From contig WIUZ02000030.1 in the NCBI GenBank assembly GCA_015956445.1, forward strand, positions 62,001 through 126,000: a stretch of 64,000 nucleotides of DNA, given 5' to 3'. This DNA comes from Thelephora terrestris (Eukaryota; Basidiomycota; Agaricomycetes; Thelephorales; Thelephoraceae). Positions 48,651 through 61,018 of the stretch are shown here, in pieces. A program made the position numbers and the translations under genes. The notes under the pieces are model-generated. The model made no database searches and had not been told where the DNA came from. It was given only the letters and a program-made list of their open reading frames with translations. Each line of letters starts with the position of its first letter. The first letter of the stretch is position 1.

Positions 48651-49360
48651 GGGTGCTCAAATGAAAGTTGGATCGAGGATAGTTAACGGACACGTCAGAG
48701 CGATCAAGTTTGGGTGCTTCGGGCGACGTGTTAGATCACGTGAACTCAACGGAACGTCAGGTGAGAGGCGCGGACCCCGTTGGTGACCCTGGGCGAGAGC
48801 GAGAGTTCGGTTTCTCCGAGTGTCTCCGACGACCTCCGACCTGGCTCAAATGCGATCGAGGGATGAAAAAGCCCGGCCGGTTATGTATGGCGGATTGATC
48901 TGATATATCCCGCAAATACAAAAGGCGATGCGGGGGACGCCCAGCTTTCGCGTGAGGTGAGCGAAACCGAGCGGGTGAGAACCAGAATGGGATGGCTCGG
49001 GTTGGAGGAATCCATCTCCGCTGTTTCGGTCGGATGCGAGATGCAAACTTGGAATCCTGGGATTGCACTTCCCTCCTTTGCTTTCTACTTCTCCATAGTC
49101 CGCAGCATATCTCGTATGCGCAAAACCCGTTAGCCCGGGCACGTCGGTGAAGTGACGAGGGGTCGTTGACGGGCAATTGGCTTGTTGCCGCACGCCCCTC
49201 GAATCACGAAATCAAATCCAACTCAATATGTCGCGGGTTCTGTGACATCAAACCAGTTACCCTGTCACGCTCGACCATCAAATAAGTATCAAGAGTCCAA
49301 AAGTCGGACCCCCACCCGGACAGGTCCTCTCTCCCCTACTGTAGTTCCCCACTCTTCGCC
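48651..49360. other. Intergenic between divergent genes
   Basis: About 710 bases between the divergent starts of HUT1 and the DUF6533-type gene; promoters of both must lie here. No gene or repeat recognised. Confidence 0.5.
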
Positions 49361-50932
49361 ATGGCCGATATCATAAGTGCGTCCCCCCACACTTTCATAT
49401 CTCTCGCTCTCGATACTCACCACGGATCCACACACAGGCCTGCTCCCAGACTCTCTCAAGCTCCCGCCACACCTCTCGGCTCACAAGTATTTTTTCGTGT
49501 GCTCGTTGACCGTCGCCGCTTGGGACACTCTCGTTCTTTCCCCGAGGACTTGGAAGCTCCTTCGCACCAAGGAATGGCCGCCGCTGAAGATTATCTATCA
49601 CTTTATCAGGGTCTTTATGCCAGTTTGCTTCACCGTAACCGGTTCGTATCCGCCCGCATCTTTCCCGATAATTAGCCGACTGTTGTTACAGCTGTCCAGT
49701 TCTTCGACACAAGGTGGACACAATCGGTACGTTCCCTGTCCGAAGTTGTCGCTTCCCCATATCTGACGCCAACGCCCGGACGCTAGCAATGTGACAAGAC
49801 TTACTTGTTTGAGCCAATTACCACCGCTATCCTGCTCGCCTGCTGCTCCGGTAAAACTAACTTTCCCGTTGCCGATCACAACCTCCGTCTCCTTACCTTG
49901 TCTCTACAGCGGCCCATGTGATCAGGATCCGTGCTATCTTTGACAAGGACCGGACCGTCTTTGCAGTCATGGGTGTTCTCTGGGCGGTTCAATTCGTTGT
50001 CACCGCCGTTTGCTGTGCATTCTACTTTTGTACGTCCAAATGTCAAATCGAGCCTGGACGGCGTCTGATCCCTATTTTTGTCAGCCGTCCCGTTGTTAGA
50101 AGGTCAGGGATGCATTGCAGGGCCAAAGCACACCTGGGTAGGAATTTACTGGGTCGTACCAACTCTGCTCTATACTGCTTCCGTAAGTTCTCCCGGTTCC
50201 ACTATAGTTTTGCCGGTCTCACCTTGGGATCACCCATCATTTTTAGTTTGGTCTCGCCCTTCTCCGCTCGATCAAGTCGCTCGAAGTCAAGCAGATGAAT
50301 CTCTGGAAGTTGATGCTCCGTGATGGTCTCAACCTCTACGGCGTTCGTAGCCCCTTTTCCCTCCTGATCGCATCTCGTTAACTCCCAGTGCTCCCATAGT
50401 CCATCTGGATCGTCAACATCACCAACGTCTTGTTCTGGTTCATTATCAAGCCGACTGGCTCCGATGACGCCGTCAGGACCATTGTCACCAGGTAACTTTT
50501 GTCATCTCTCCCCCCAAACATAGCACCGACCCTAAACTTCTCCATAGCATGGCTGCCGTTCTTACCACGACCATGACCATGCGCATCGTCCTCTCCGTCC
50601 GTGGGTCGCTCGTTCACGGTGGATCTTTCACTGGATCCTACTCTGGATCCCATTCTTCTGCGAGTGGCTCCCGCGCCACCCGCTCTAACCCCGCTCACAC
50701 CGCCAACTCCGTTCTCAACATCAACCCACACCCCAACCAGACGTACACCATCGGTGACATTGCCAAGCAGAGTGTCAAAGTTGACAGCGACGGCAAGAGC
50801 AGCGTTCTTGATTCAAAGGGTGAAAATGGGTACGATGACCGGCATGTGGTCCCTGATCACAATAACGGTGCTCTTGACGTCAAGATCACGGTCGATACTG
50901 AGGTTGAATATGATAACAGGTATGAGAAATGA
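49361..50932 (+). CDS. DUF6533-type multi-pass membrane protein
   Basis: 369-residue integral membrane protein; nine exons: 49361-49376, 49438-49641, 49692-49726, 49787-49850, 49910-50029, 50085-50182, 50247-50342, 50400-50491 and 50548-50932. It begins MADIISLLPDSLKLPP, then KYFFVCSLTVAAWDTLVLSP, the usual first segment of the Agaricomycete DUF6533-like family, followed by about six more hydrophobic segments (HFIRVFMPVCFT, FEPITTAILLACCSAAHVIR, FAVMGVLWAVQFVVTAVCC, WVGIYWVVPTLLYTAS, IWIVNITNVLFWFII, MAAVLTTTMTMRIVLS). The C-terminal 110 residues are soluble, Ser/Gly-rich then acidic. Membership and topology are seen; function is unknown. It is a different family from the membrane protein at 3.5 kb. 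Confidence 0.82.
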
Positions 50933-53900
50933 ACGCAAAGAAGGTCTGCGGGAGAAAAATGAATTGGGTCCCTCCTCACCCCCATCCTCGCTTTGATTCC
51001 CTATGTACTTGATATCCATCATCTCTCAGTGGTTGATATGGAGCTTTCCCGAGTTGGTATCGCTTACGTCTCTCATCCACCACCCTCCTGTGCTTGTGCG
51101 TGCATCGTTTCTTACTTAGTGGGCTCTTTCCTCTGACATATAGGAGGTTATATATATCTATCGTCTTGTCCCAGTTCCCGCAACGTGTGTTGAGAAATAC
51201 AAAGTGAATGAACTGACTCCTCGCCCGGCAATCACGGATTAACGTCGCCCATTCCTCTGCATTCCCGCTTGTGCGACTTCTCGTCGACGGCTGGGCAGGG
51301 ATCGTGACCTCATGAAGGGCCGATCTCGATCGCTCGCTGTTGCAGGGTCGGACGCACGATCAAGGGTCATCTTGACGCGCTGACAAGCACGTTCTGATCT
51401 TGTGCACCAAACCAGAGCTCTGCGTGCACCAGCCGCTATTCGCAGCAGCTCTTCAATTCAGATATACAGCTCCATCACGCGTCCACGGCGATGCGGGGAA
51501 CTATGTCTAAATTCGAGGAGATGCGAACAGTTCGTGGGAACGCGTTTCGTTCGACTTGATTTGGGGTCCATCAGGGTCCATCCTCCGAGGTTGGCCCATC
51601 GCCTCAATGAATCAAGGAGCGATGCACGACACATCAGTCACGGGAGCTTGGAAGGTTGAGGGATGCTGTGAGCCTTCCCCCTTTTTCTTGTTCCCTTCCT
51701 TCGCCGGCGCCCAACAAGAGGGAAGGTTTCCGGAATACCGCGTTTGGGTTTATTACGCTCAACTGCGAACGTAAACCGTTCCATTCATGTGTTACGCATG
51801 ATGTGTAGGCCATCAGCCAAACCCTGGAGCGATTCGTGATCCTTTGGACTAGGACGATGAATAAAGATCACTCCTTGGTGAGTCGTACAACTGATGTCGC
51901 CCCAGACGCTGATGAAACACCACGAAGAAATGAACATGACCCTGAGCGCTTGGAAGGTAGGCGCGGGGAGGGGCCATGCCTCGCTGCCTTTCGTTGGTCC
52001 TCGAATCTGAGGGTGGCCCTTTCGCGTTTTCTGGTTATCGCCTTTGCCTTGTGTATCCAACAGTCAGCGTTCAAATCGATCCCTCGGTCCCACAAAAAAA
52101 ATCCGTCGATCCATCTCCGGCTTATCGTTGCCCCCTCACCATGGCGGTGTTACCTGCGGCGGAGGTCCCGTTTAATTCCACAGCCACAGGTAGGGGCGGT
52201 TAACTCATAAGATGATCACTGTTCATCACGCCTCCCTGGCGATCTGAGCTGATTCACGATCAGGACGCTAGGTGAGGTTTGGATCTCGCGTGGTTTGCTA
52301 CTCGGTTGTGGGTGACTAAGCGTTCATCGACATCCATGGAGCGTTAGCTTGATTCTCCATTTACGGGCTGTGTTTCATTTAATTTGCGGGGGGGTCGCGC
52401 CGGTGAGCGACCGAAGCCCACACCCCAGAAAACCAGAAATTGAGTGATTCCACTCCTTTGGTCATCGGTCGGAGTCCACGGATTACGTGCGATGTTAATG
52501 AGCGATGGAACGAGCGCCGCGTCCTTCATCAACCGGTTCATACATATAACACACCTGATGAAGATCCCTCCCGGTAGTTCTAATCTACAACTGCCCCACA
52601 AGCGCGTTTCGTTCGCATTTACATCCTGGCCATCGAAACCCAGAGACCGTCTGTTTTATGAAAACGATGAAGCCTAAGTACTTCTTCAACTCTGTAATCT
52701 AAATTATACGCGGTTCATTCGGTTCCCACTTCCACCCAAAGCCAGACTCAACAAGGTTTAGAGGGGAAAAATGCAACACTGACGGTACAGATCGTCGACA
52801 TGACGATGCATCGAGCCTCGAGGGTGATGTTGAGTCCGCTCTTGAATCCGTTGACCTTGCGACAACGTGATTTGCTGCCGGATCGATTCGATTCTCTCGG
52901 CGTCGGAGGCGTTGTCGGTGTCCGACTCCAACTGCTTGGATGAGATCGTTCGTTGGGGACCCCCCACTGGTGACTGTGGCGGATCAACGTGCGCTTGCTT
53001 GGGGACGACGACGCTGAGGTTCCCGACCGACCTCGAAGGACTGGGCATCGGATCGGCTTCACGATCAAAAGTGGGTGGTGCGGCTCGGGTCAATAACGAT
53101 GGATTAATAACGGGAGGGCGGTCTAGTGGTGTCGTCGGCTTCGGGGAGATAGCGGAACATAGGCGCTCGAAGACGTGGAAGTTGCGCATGCAGCTGGGGG
53201 TCCTTCCCCTTCAGACCCCGTTTTGTAACAGCATCGAGGCACTGATCGCTGCCAGACCACCGTGACCCCGCTTGAGGTTATTGATCTTCCATGGGTACCC
53301 ACAACCGGGCCACAGGTGCTTACGCTGGGACGAAGCCTTAGGCCTTTGGGGTGGAGATTGGTGTTGTCCCACTCTGACCGGCCTGGCGGTGTCATCTCCA
53401 CCCACCATCCACACAGATAAACATCCGGTCGACCCAGTTTGATGATGCCTTGCGCATCGAGTTCCACATGCGCAGGTTCGGATCACGCGCTCGGGAGGTT
53501 CGTTGGGTCGACCACAGCCATGCATCGGACCAGCGGTGCAGCGATTCGTTTTTGGTTGTACTAGTTCTCAGTCAGTCTCAGTCTTAGGCTGACCGTGCGC
53601 GTGGTCTCTATCCCACGTGTTTGCGAACACCATCTCGGATACTTATTCCGCGTCCGCCTACAAAGGGTAAACAAAGACAAGAGTTGGGGCGCGCGCCAGC
53701 GTACGTGACCTTGCGGAACGCCCGGCTGTTCATCGATGTCATCCGGCGCCACGAACTTGGAACAGCATCCATCTTTAAGCCTTGCTGTACCGACCCCACC
53801 AGTTCGGATAGCCATATGATGGCCTACCAGGAGGTCCGCCCGCTGGGTTCCCGTTCAGGTGTCATCGTCATCGGGCGGCTCGCTGGGCTCGGCTCCGTGT

Positions 53901-54566
53901 CATTGATTGAGGTCGCCCGTGAAATCCACGGGGGACCGCCTGGCGGCTCTAGTCTTTTCCTGCGGGAGCAACCGCCCTGGGTGCTTGAGCGTTCGGTGCG
54001 GGAGGGTGCTCCTTGCAATTGCCGCTTCATTGGTTCCTCGCGTCTGTACAAGACTACAAGAGAAAAACCTCGAGTGAGGTTTTTTCCCACGGTCGCCGAC
54101 TGAAGGAATATTTTTGACGACTTCTGTGCTCTTTAATTGGCGTCAACACTGTGATTAAGTCGACGCTCGGTACGCCAATTTAAGACCACCTCTGCCCCCG
54201 AGATCACACTGGACTGCCAGCGTCATGGGCGTTTAGGGTAACTCTACTTTCCATCTGAGCTGTGTTTACTAGGGATCAATCCAATCGCGCTGCCCATACA
54301 CGATTGTGGACTGACAGGGGACTAGTAATTACTGAACGGAGATGGCGGTGACCACGTTAGAATAGTGGGTGCATTCTGCGCGTACGACGGACGAGGTACA
54401 TTCGTTGACAAGGTAGGTAACATGAAGAAGGAAAAACATCGGGGAATCAAAGTATTTGCCCTACGGAGAGATGTGAATGGTTTTGAGGGTGCGTAAAGAA
54501 ACATTACATACCTCAAGGCTGGGAGTTCGCTGCGCCAGGGTCTTTCAGTTAAACATGCATCCCTAT
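50933..54566. other. About 3.6 kb gene-poor; possible minus-strand exon 53189-52758
   Basis: No recognisable family. The best coding-like stretch is on the minus strand from the Met at 53189 (MRNFHVFERLCSAISPKP..., Ser/Pro-rich, then DNASDAERIESIRQQITLSQ), about 140 residues with a donor-like GTCAAC after SQ; it may be an exon of an unknown gene. Open frames at 53.1-54.1 kb overlap on both strands and give no clear choice. A 9-bp stem with a 4-base loop (AAAAACCTC/GAGGTTTTT) lies at about 54063-54084. Confidence 0.35.
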
Positions 54567-55873
54567 TTACGCATGGGTAATAACTCCCTTCCCCCCAACG
54601 GACCGCCTCGAACAAATCCACAACACCATAACAGTGCATACCGCCACTATAAACATTTGTGGGAAGAACCCCACCACGTCTAAAGAGTAATGTAAACCCT
54701 TGGAAGAGTGGGGTAGTACGGGTCCGATGCGCACCGAGGAATATGCCAAACGGCGGTGCACCTGGGTACAGATTCCGGATGGCTGGGATAACCAGAATAA
54801 CCGTAATGGGGAGAAGGGCAACCCCATCTTTCACTTCGCTCCCCCGGTCGAAGATGATTGACGTTGTGATCATTGAGCACAAAGCCATCATCCAATTGGT
54901 CGCGAACATGAAAAAAGTGAGCGCCTTTCCACGCTTGGAACGTCTTATGGTGGGGTATAGCGTGTAAGAATCGACCAGTATGCCCGGTCCAGGAGAGACA
55001 TCGGGGGTAAACAGGCTACTGCTTGGTACCCCGTCAGGTTCCGATTTCACCGAGAAATCGCCGGCCCCAGAGTTCGCCAAGCCGAAATAAGTGATTGGCG
55101 CATAAATTGGCGCAGAAATGTTCGTATCCCTTTCGATAACGAAAGTGAACACAGTGAACGAGTACCAATCATTAGGCGCTTTATACTCGGGTTCGCCAAA
55201 ATCTATCTTGTGTTCTGTGGTGAAGGTAACGAATTCATTGAGGCTGAGAAGGTGAACCGTGTCAAATCATCGGAATCATGCATATGCAGAACCTCACATC
55301 GGCATCCAATTGCCTCTGGGACCCGGTATATTGGCTGGATCGTACGAAAACATTGGGCTGAAAACGCTGGCATTTCCTTGTTGAGCAACCTCCAGGGGCG
55401 GAAAAGGCCGGATTTATACTCACTTACAGATGTACACATCCAGAGCTACGTTGGGAGGCATGGCTTGGTTATGGTAATATGTGTTTGCCTCTTGCAAGCC
55501 GTACTTTCCACGGCCCATGAGCATCCAGGACACGAATACCGCTTCCGCTGTTGACCAATCAAAATGGGAAATACGGCCAACTATCGCTATCTGGGGGACG
55601 TAAGTCACTTGGAGCATCCTGACAGATTGCATTTGAAGAACCTACACCGTCAGCATTAAGCGGGAAAGAACCGTCGAATATCACTTCGGACCCTCGGAGT
55701 ATTTCCAAATCATGCGGGTTGGAAAGAAGGGCGGGGGAGAAAGAAACAATCGAAACCACGACCAGGACCATGAAAACCTTGACCGATGGTTTGGAGACCC
55801 AATGCCGTAGGACCATAAAAACCTTGACCGATGGTCTGGAGACCCAACGCCGTATCTGGTGGTAGCGATTCAT
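54567..55873 (-). CDS. DUF4436-family membrane protein
   Basis: 358 residues; exons 55873-55646, 55590-55424, 55357-55298, 55243-54735 and 54679-54567. One N-terminal TM segment (FMVLVVVSIVSFSPALL), a luminal beta-rich domain (IAIVGRISHFDWSTAEAVF, CNPMFSYDPANIPGP, EYKAPNDWYSFTVFTFVIER) and, near the C terminus, three TM segments (ALTFFMFATNWMMALCSM, LLPITVILVIPAIRNLYPG, GFFPQMFIVAVCTVMVLWI). The motif AIRNLYPGAPPFG is typical of DUF4436 proteins; function unknown. The N-terminal 30 residues hold a 15-residue tandem duplication (RRWVSRPSVKVFMVL / RHWVSKPSVKVFMVL) from a 45-bp DNA repeat. An upstream in-frame Met at 56011 would add 46 residues. Confidence 0.8.
55768..55855. repeat. Two-copy 45-bp tandem repeat inside coding DNA
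   Basis: Copies at 55768-55810 and 55813-55855 differ at only a few bases and are in frame, doubling a 15-residue unit in front of the TM anchor of the DUF4436 protein. A second, smaller direct repeat (13 bp, TTTCCAGGTCGTG) follows at 55886-55911, upstream of the chosen ATG. Confidence 0.85.
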
Positions 55874-56723
55874 GCGGTGCTGGAGTTTCCAGGTCGTGTT
55901 TCCAGGTCGTGTAGTATTGATGGAGCGAGGAGTTTTAGCTCCAGCGGGTGTAACGGAACGTGGCTCGTGCAACAACGCTCGCTTCAGGCCAAGGGTGGGG
56001 GATGGGAGCACTCTGACAAACCGTCAAACCGTATGTGTACTTGGGTTACTCCAACCTTATATGCTGGCCGGCAGCGGTCTGGAATCCAGGAACGTGCCCT
56101 ACTAAGCCTTACCCCGATATAGTGACTTTAGTCGATTGGAACTAGTCCCACCGTTATCAGCCCGGCGATGGCCAGATATAGAAACGCTCAAGTTGCCTGC
56201 AGATGTTTGTCAATCTCGACGCCAACAAGTCTGCCACCTACCTTGACAAAAGTCCATCTGCGGGCTGCAATATAACCCCACACCACACTCCGATAGAGAG
56301 CATGACCCATCGTACTTTCGAAAAAGATTCGATCAGTTTACGAGAAAAATCCACTTACTCGACGCCTACGGTGAGCACCTCCGATGAAAGTTGGTTTCGG
56401 GCAGTTGGTGTCCAACGATCTGCAATCATACCCCCCATTTTCGGAGTTCGCTGCTGCGAGCATCACTGGATGGGGAACGGATGTTGACGTGAAGTTTAGC
56501 GTTGTGTGATTCCCATCCCACACTGGCCGACATCCATGCGCTCCTTGTCTTCCATGATCAATAGCTGTTATGGATTGTCTAGATTCTCCACATATCTTAG
56601 CACGGAAAAGAACCAAAAAGAGACGAAGAGAAGAACCTTGGAATGACCTTAATTTTAGTACCACGGTATCGTAGAGAAGCATAACACACGAAAAAAGTCC
56701 CTTTGGGGAAAGAGTAAGAGCAG
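55874..56723. other. Intergenic, no gene seen
   Basis: About 850 bases upstream of the DUF4436 gene. Short frames without splice logic on both strands; no family recognised. Confidence 0.45.
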
Positions 56724-57142
56724 GATCATCTTCGAGAGTCGAGACCCTACAAAATTTCGGATCATTAACTCTCGTGTACTACGGATCACGGTCCTCTCTC
56801 CTTCCTCCTCGCTCACACTAACTCTCGACAGCTTGTTCTCAGCACGATCACGCTAACGAGGAAGTTCTTCACGATGCTCATCTCTGTTGTCGTGTACAAC
56901 CACAAACTCACTGCTGGCCAGTGGATCGGTACAGGAATCGTTTTCGCAGGAATCTCGGTCGAGGCTTGGGTCAAGCGTAAAGGTGAGGAAAACCCTCGCA
57001 GCTCGCCGCTGGATCTCTTCACGAGAAGAACTGACCGTCCGTTCCAGATGTTCACGCCAAACGCGTTGCGCAGGAGAAGGAGAAGGCGAAGATCAAGGGA
57101 TTGTAGATCTCGGACTCCTCGTTGCGTCATCCTGTCATTATA
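56724..57142 (+). pseudogene. Inverted duplicate of the HUT1 3' end
   Basis: Matches the HUT1 region 47051-47460 in opposite orientation over about 410 bp at roughly 90-95% identity by eye. It carries the end of exon 4, both following introns, exon 5 ([18 protein letters not shown]) and exon 6 with the stop, plus some 3' DNA. Introns are kept, so this was a DNA-level duplication, not a retrocopy. It has no 5' part and no start, so it is a gene fragment. Confidence 0.9.
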
Positions 57143-57164
57143 CTATCCTGTACGGATCGGTTCA

Positions 57165-57445
57165 AAAATAATAGGCCCGATTATCGCGATTATTGCCCTA
57201 TTTTCGCCATTTATAGCTCCTTTCTTTGCAAGTCCAAACCTTCTCCCTATCCACGCTTTTCAATGATAGGATATGATACCCCTTTTCCCAAATACAGGTT
57301 TTTTTCGATTATTGCCTCAGATTGTTCGATTATTGGTGTTAAAGGTATTGTACACTAGGATAAAATCATTGATTCATATGCTTCTATGTGCGCAATAATT
57401 GCATCCAATAATTGTGTGCAATAATTGCGCCCAATAATTGCATAA
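57165..57445. repeat. AT-rich fold-back-like repeat
   Basis: The left part has several (C)GATTATTG words (57191, 57311, 57332 area), the right part four CAATAATTG words spaced 12-15 bases (57390-57440). The opposite orientations could pair into an imperfect hairpin of about 280 bp. It starts some 25 bases after the HUT1 fragment ends. Resembles a degenerate MITE or fold-back element. Confidence 0.5.
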
Positions 57446-57524
57446 AAGGTTTTGATAAACGTGCACAAACAACACGGGTTGAAATGCTATGTCGTGCCAC
57501 AATGTGATCGATCAATTTGAACCA

Positions 57525-57850
57525 CATCCAGCCCGATCAGGATATACTGGAAGGGTGGCTAACCCGGATGTCTGGGGGAGCCCTTGTGGTGGTTATGCTG
57601 CACCCTCAGTCTAACCAGGATGTCCTGGAAAGATGCGGCCTTCCTGGATGTCCAGGGAGGCCAGAGGAGCATGCATCTGATCATTTGTTTCGCCTTAGAT
57701 TCCAACCAGGCCTTCCTGGGGGGGATGTGGCCTTCCTGGATGTCCAGGGAGGCCAGAAGAGCATACAATTGGTCGTTTGCTTCACCCTTCAATCTGCCAG
57801 GATGTCCTGGAAGGAGTTGGCTGACCTGGAAGTCCAGGAACGTCAGGGGT
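57525..57850. repeat. Minisatellite, about 85-92 bp units
   Basis: Imperfect direct repeats start near 57525, 57610, 57702 and 57793 (last unit partial). The shared core reads CCAGGATGTCCTGGA and CTTCCTGGATGTCCAGGGAG, itself nearly palindromic. Similar CCAG..ATCCTG words recur at 63960-64000, at the right edge of the window. Confidence 0.75.
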
Positions 57851-58478
57851 GATGTGTATTAAATATTGCTTAATATATACATATATGGTATTTACCTGCT
57901 CATCTGTAGGAGCCTTGAGGGAGAGTGGCGACCAGGGGTAATTTATGAGGGTAGCAACAAGAAATGAGATGGGTCACGACTGTGAGATGACCCATGCACA
58001 GAGAGGGAGAATCTAGTATATTCTGCGTGGCTACACTGACTTAAATACAAAGTCAAACTGGAGACACTGCAAAGGGTTTGGAAACCGGACTTTATGTCAT
58101 GAACCCCATGAGGTCAAGTGATTGTGACATGGAGTCAACTCACATCAGGATTGCAATGGTGTCAAGCAATCTCTTGAAGGTCTTATATGAAGATCAATGC
58201 AAGAAGATGGACATGTACTTTATCCGCCATTGGAGGCACTGGGGGGGGATAGCTGTGATCATCATTGTATACACGTTCATGATTAGGGAGACAGGTAGAC
58301 AGATTCTGTACGTAAAGATTATTGCTAGTAGGCGATGCGGAAGAAACAGAGTCTGCTATGTCATTATGGACGGGACAGGAATGATGGACATGAAGGATGC
58401 GTAAAGAGAGCGACACGAGTTAGTCAGAAACGGAGAATGGGGCACCTATGGGAACAGGACAGGGTGGAACAGCGGACA
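57851..58478. other. Intergenic, no gene seen
   Basis: About 630 bases between the minisatellite and the next gene. One plus-strand frame (58078-58404, Met-rich) has no family resemblance and unusual composition; not accepted as a gene. Confidence 0.4.
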
Positions 58479-59962
58479 TCAAAAGTTCCAAAGCTCTGAT
58501 TCCTCGTCGCTCAACCAGGCCGGATTGTCAATCTCATTCTTGAATGAGGCGGAGTGTTGGAGGCGGAGTGCCAACGTATTGACGTCGCGGTGGTTGTCAT
58601 GGGAGGATCCCTTGATGAACTCTGGTGTTTCAGGGACGATCGTATCTTGGGCCTTTAGAGGCATGCCTATAGAAACCCTATTAGTATGCTATCCACTGTG
58701 TATGTGAAGGACATAACTTACGGTGGGCACGCTTCTTGGGATGTTCAACGACCTTGACGTCGTCGACCTCAGTGTCCTCATCGATATCAATGGTGGAGAT
58801 ATCTTTGGGGCTGTCTGAGGAGTCAGAGGAGATGGATACTGAATCTGTGAGGTGCTATGAGACTGCCACTGATTAGGCTGGACTATATGCTTACTGGATC
58901 TACGACGCTTTAGGGAGTCGACCGGAATCAGGGGAGCTTGGGATGGAGAGAACCACTCGTCAATGACCTCCTGTGGGATGCGTCTTCTGGTAACTTTTAC
59001 CGGCCTGTTAGTGCCCTTCAATTGGGTATATGTATGGAATGACTTACCTAGATAGAGGGTCTTGGCCTTGAACCCTACACCCTTTGCCTTTCCACTGCTC
59101 ATGGAGTCTACATATGAGTCGGCGGTTGGGTGGGTGTCGTCAACCAGGGAGTAGTTCTTCCGGTTCTTCTTGAGGAGGATGTAAGGCAATTGGTAGCTGA
59201 GCCTCTTCAGGCCAGTAGAGTCGGACTCGTCAGGGATGTCTTGGAATCCAGTGGTGGTTGCATCAAAGTAGCCGAAGAGGGTGGGGAAGTGGAGGCGAAG
59301 GAAGGCATTCATTTGTTTGGTGCCCCAACTGAGACGGATCGAAAACCCTGGCTTGCTGGCCTCATTGGCTAGGCCAGCATTAATCCAAGGCTCTAATGCT
59401 GTAGAGTTGATTGACGGAAAGGTGAATCGGGTGAGGTTCTAGTCAAATGTCAGATAAAGCATTCACTGATGAATGCAGGTGGTCGGCATACCTGTTCACC
59501 ACATGGGAAGAACACGATCCTACCAAATGCTACTGAATCCTTCACCTTGCTTTGGGTGGCGACCCTACTGGAGACAGCCCTGGACGTAGTCTTCCCCTTG
59601 GTGGATGGGGCATTGGACTGATGGCGTCAGATGTGGGGTTAGCAGGTGGTGGAATAGAGAGATAATGGACTCACCGAAGCCGATGGGGTTGGACGGAAGC
59701 CCTGCAGGGTTTCCTTCCTCGCCTTCTCATGTGTGGCAGAGGCCTTGAGGGACTTAGCTAGACGATCAACATACTTGTTGTGGTCCCGTTGAGTTGCTGC
59801 AACAGCAATATGCTCATGGGATTGGGTGGCAGGGGGATCGGAGTGCGAGGCCAGGCTATGATTGCATTCCTTGCACCTCGACTTCCTTGACTTCCTGGGA
59901 ACAAAGGCCACACATTCACAGTCGACGTCTTCATCTGAAGATCCAAGGCAGATCGAAGGCAT
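58479..59962 (-). CDS. Unrecognised protein with CxC...CxxCxH finger-like motif
   Basis: 404 residues; exons 59962-59675, 59617-59492, 59438-59048, 58993-58895, 58844-58722 and 58666-58479, all phases agree. N terminus: acidic, then CECVAFVP...CKECNHSLASHSD, a short Cys/His cluster like the CxC-type fingers seen in some eukaryotic families, followed by a basic helical stretch (DRLAKSLKASATHEKARK). The middle (VKDSVAFGRIVFFPCGEQ, MNAFLRLHFPTLFGYFD, YQLPYILLKKNRKNYSLV) looks globular and DNA- or nucleotide-related by charge, but I recognise no family. The C terminus is Ser/Asp-rich with a basic PKKRAH patch, possibly a nuclear signal. Divergent from the BTB-like gene (230 bp). A nuclear, repeat-associated role is only a guess. 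Confidence 0.75.
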
Positions 59963-60192
59963 TGGGAGGGAAACCCTGGGGATGGTGGGAATAGAGAAGG
60001 AAAAGGAGTGTGGGGGTAAATGTTGAGAGGAGGGAAAGAGGAGATGATGAGAGGAGAAGGCGGAATCCTGCTTTATGTGGTCCATGGTAGACATAGATCA
60101 CGTGATGGGGCGATCATACAGGATGAGATAAAAGAGAACGTGGGCTGCGCATGCCATCTCTCATCCCCCACCCTTCACACTTCCCATCCAGA

Positions 60193-61018
60193 ATGTCAGA
60201 TATCACCATGCCGCCAACGCCTCCACCAACACAAAACCCACAAGAGCAGTGGGTGATTAGACGGAATGGTCAGGCGATTCGGCATGCGCACTTTTACGAC
60301 ACAGGCAAAACACTAAGGGATCCTGTAATCCTGCGGGTGGGTTCCATTTGTCATGTTCACTATCACACCGCGATTTATTGTGCAGGCAGAGGATACCCTC
60401 TACAGACAATCGGCTCACTCCCTTAGCCGAGTGAGCAACTTCTTTGCTTCTGCCTTCTCGATTTCAGGCATCACAAGCCCTGAGGAGGGGACCTCAGATG
60501 ATTGCCCCATCTTCCTCCCTTCATCAGTCACATGTGCGGACTTTGAGGTCCTCCTATGGTTCCAGATAGAGTAGGTCTATTTCCCTCAATCGCTGAGGTA
60601 TCACTTACAAATTGGGCATGATGCCAGCTACAATCCGGATCCCTCACAGGACACCCTCTTACGTGCAATATCAATCTCCAGGCGTTGGTCGGTTCAAAGC
60701 CTGTACAATTACGCGTTTGACCACTTCAAGCGAAAGTTTGAGAGTGGTAACATTCACCCTGCCATTGTCCTTGGTGTTGCCCGAGAGTATGGTATCCCTG
60801 CCCTCATCAGCCCAGCAGTCAGGGCCTTGGCCAGCCCTGACATATCACTCTCCAGCTGGTCAGTCAACCTCGACATCATACTCCACATGTCTGTTGTGGA
60901 TATTGGTGCCATTGGCCGGATGAAGGAGAGACTCCTTGATACACGCACCGCCCTCTGCACACCACCACCTGACATTCACGATCAGGGGACATGCTCAGGC
61001 ACAAATCGCACTCTGTGA
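60193..61018 (+). CDS. BTB/POZ-like domain protein
   Basis: 239 residues; exons 60193-60336, 60386-60570 and 60628-61018. Order fits the Agaricomycete BTB/POZ proteins: VILRAEDTLYRQSAHSLSRVSNFFASAF, then PIFLPSSVTCADFEVLLWFQ, then DTLLRAISISRRWSVQSLYNYAFDHF and IVLGVAREYGIPALISPAVRAL. Such proteins usually form dimers or bind cullin-3; nothing more specific can be said. The C-terminal 30 residues are polar. It shares a 230-bp upstream region with the minus-strand finger-protein gene. Confidence 0.8.

Noticed and set aside
54063-54084. Hairpin followed by T-run resembling a bacterial terminator
   Set aside because: The genome is eukaryotic; rho-independent terminators do not apply, and no gene end is fixed here.
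58078-58404. 108-residue plus-strand open frame, Met-rich
   Set aside because: Unusual amino-acid content and no splice or family support.
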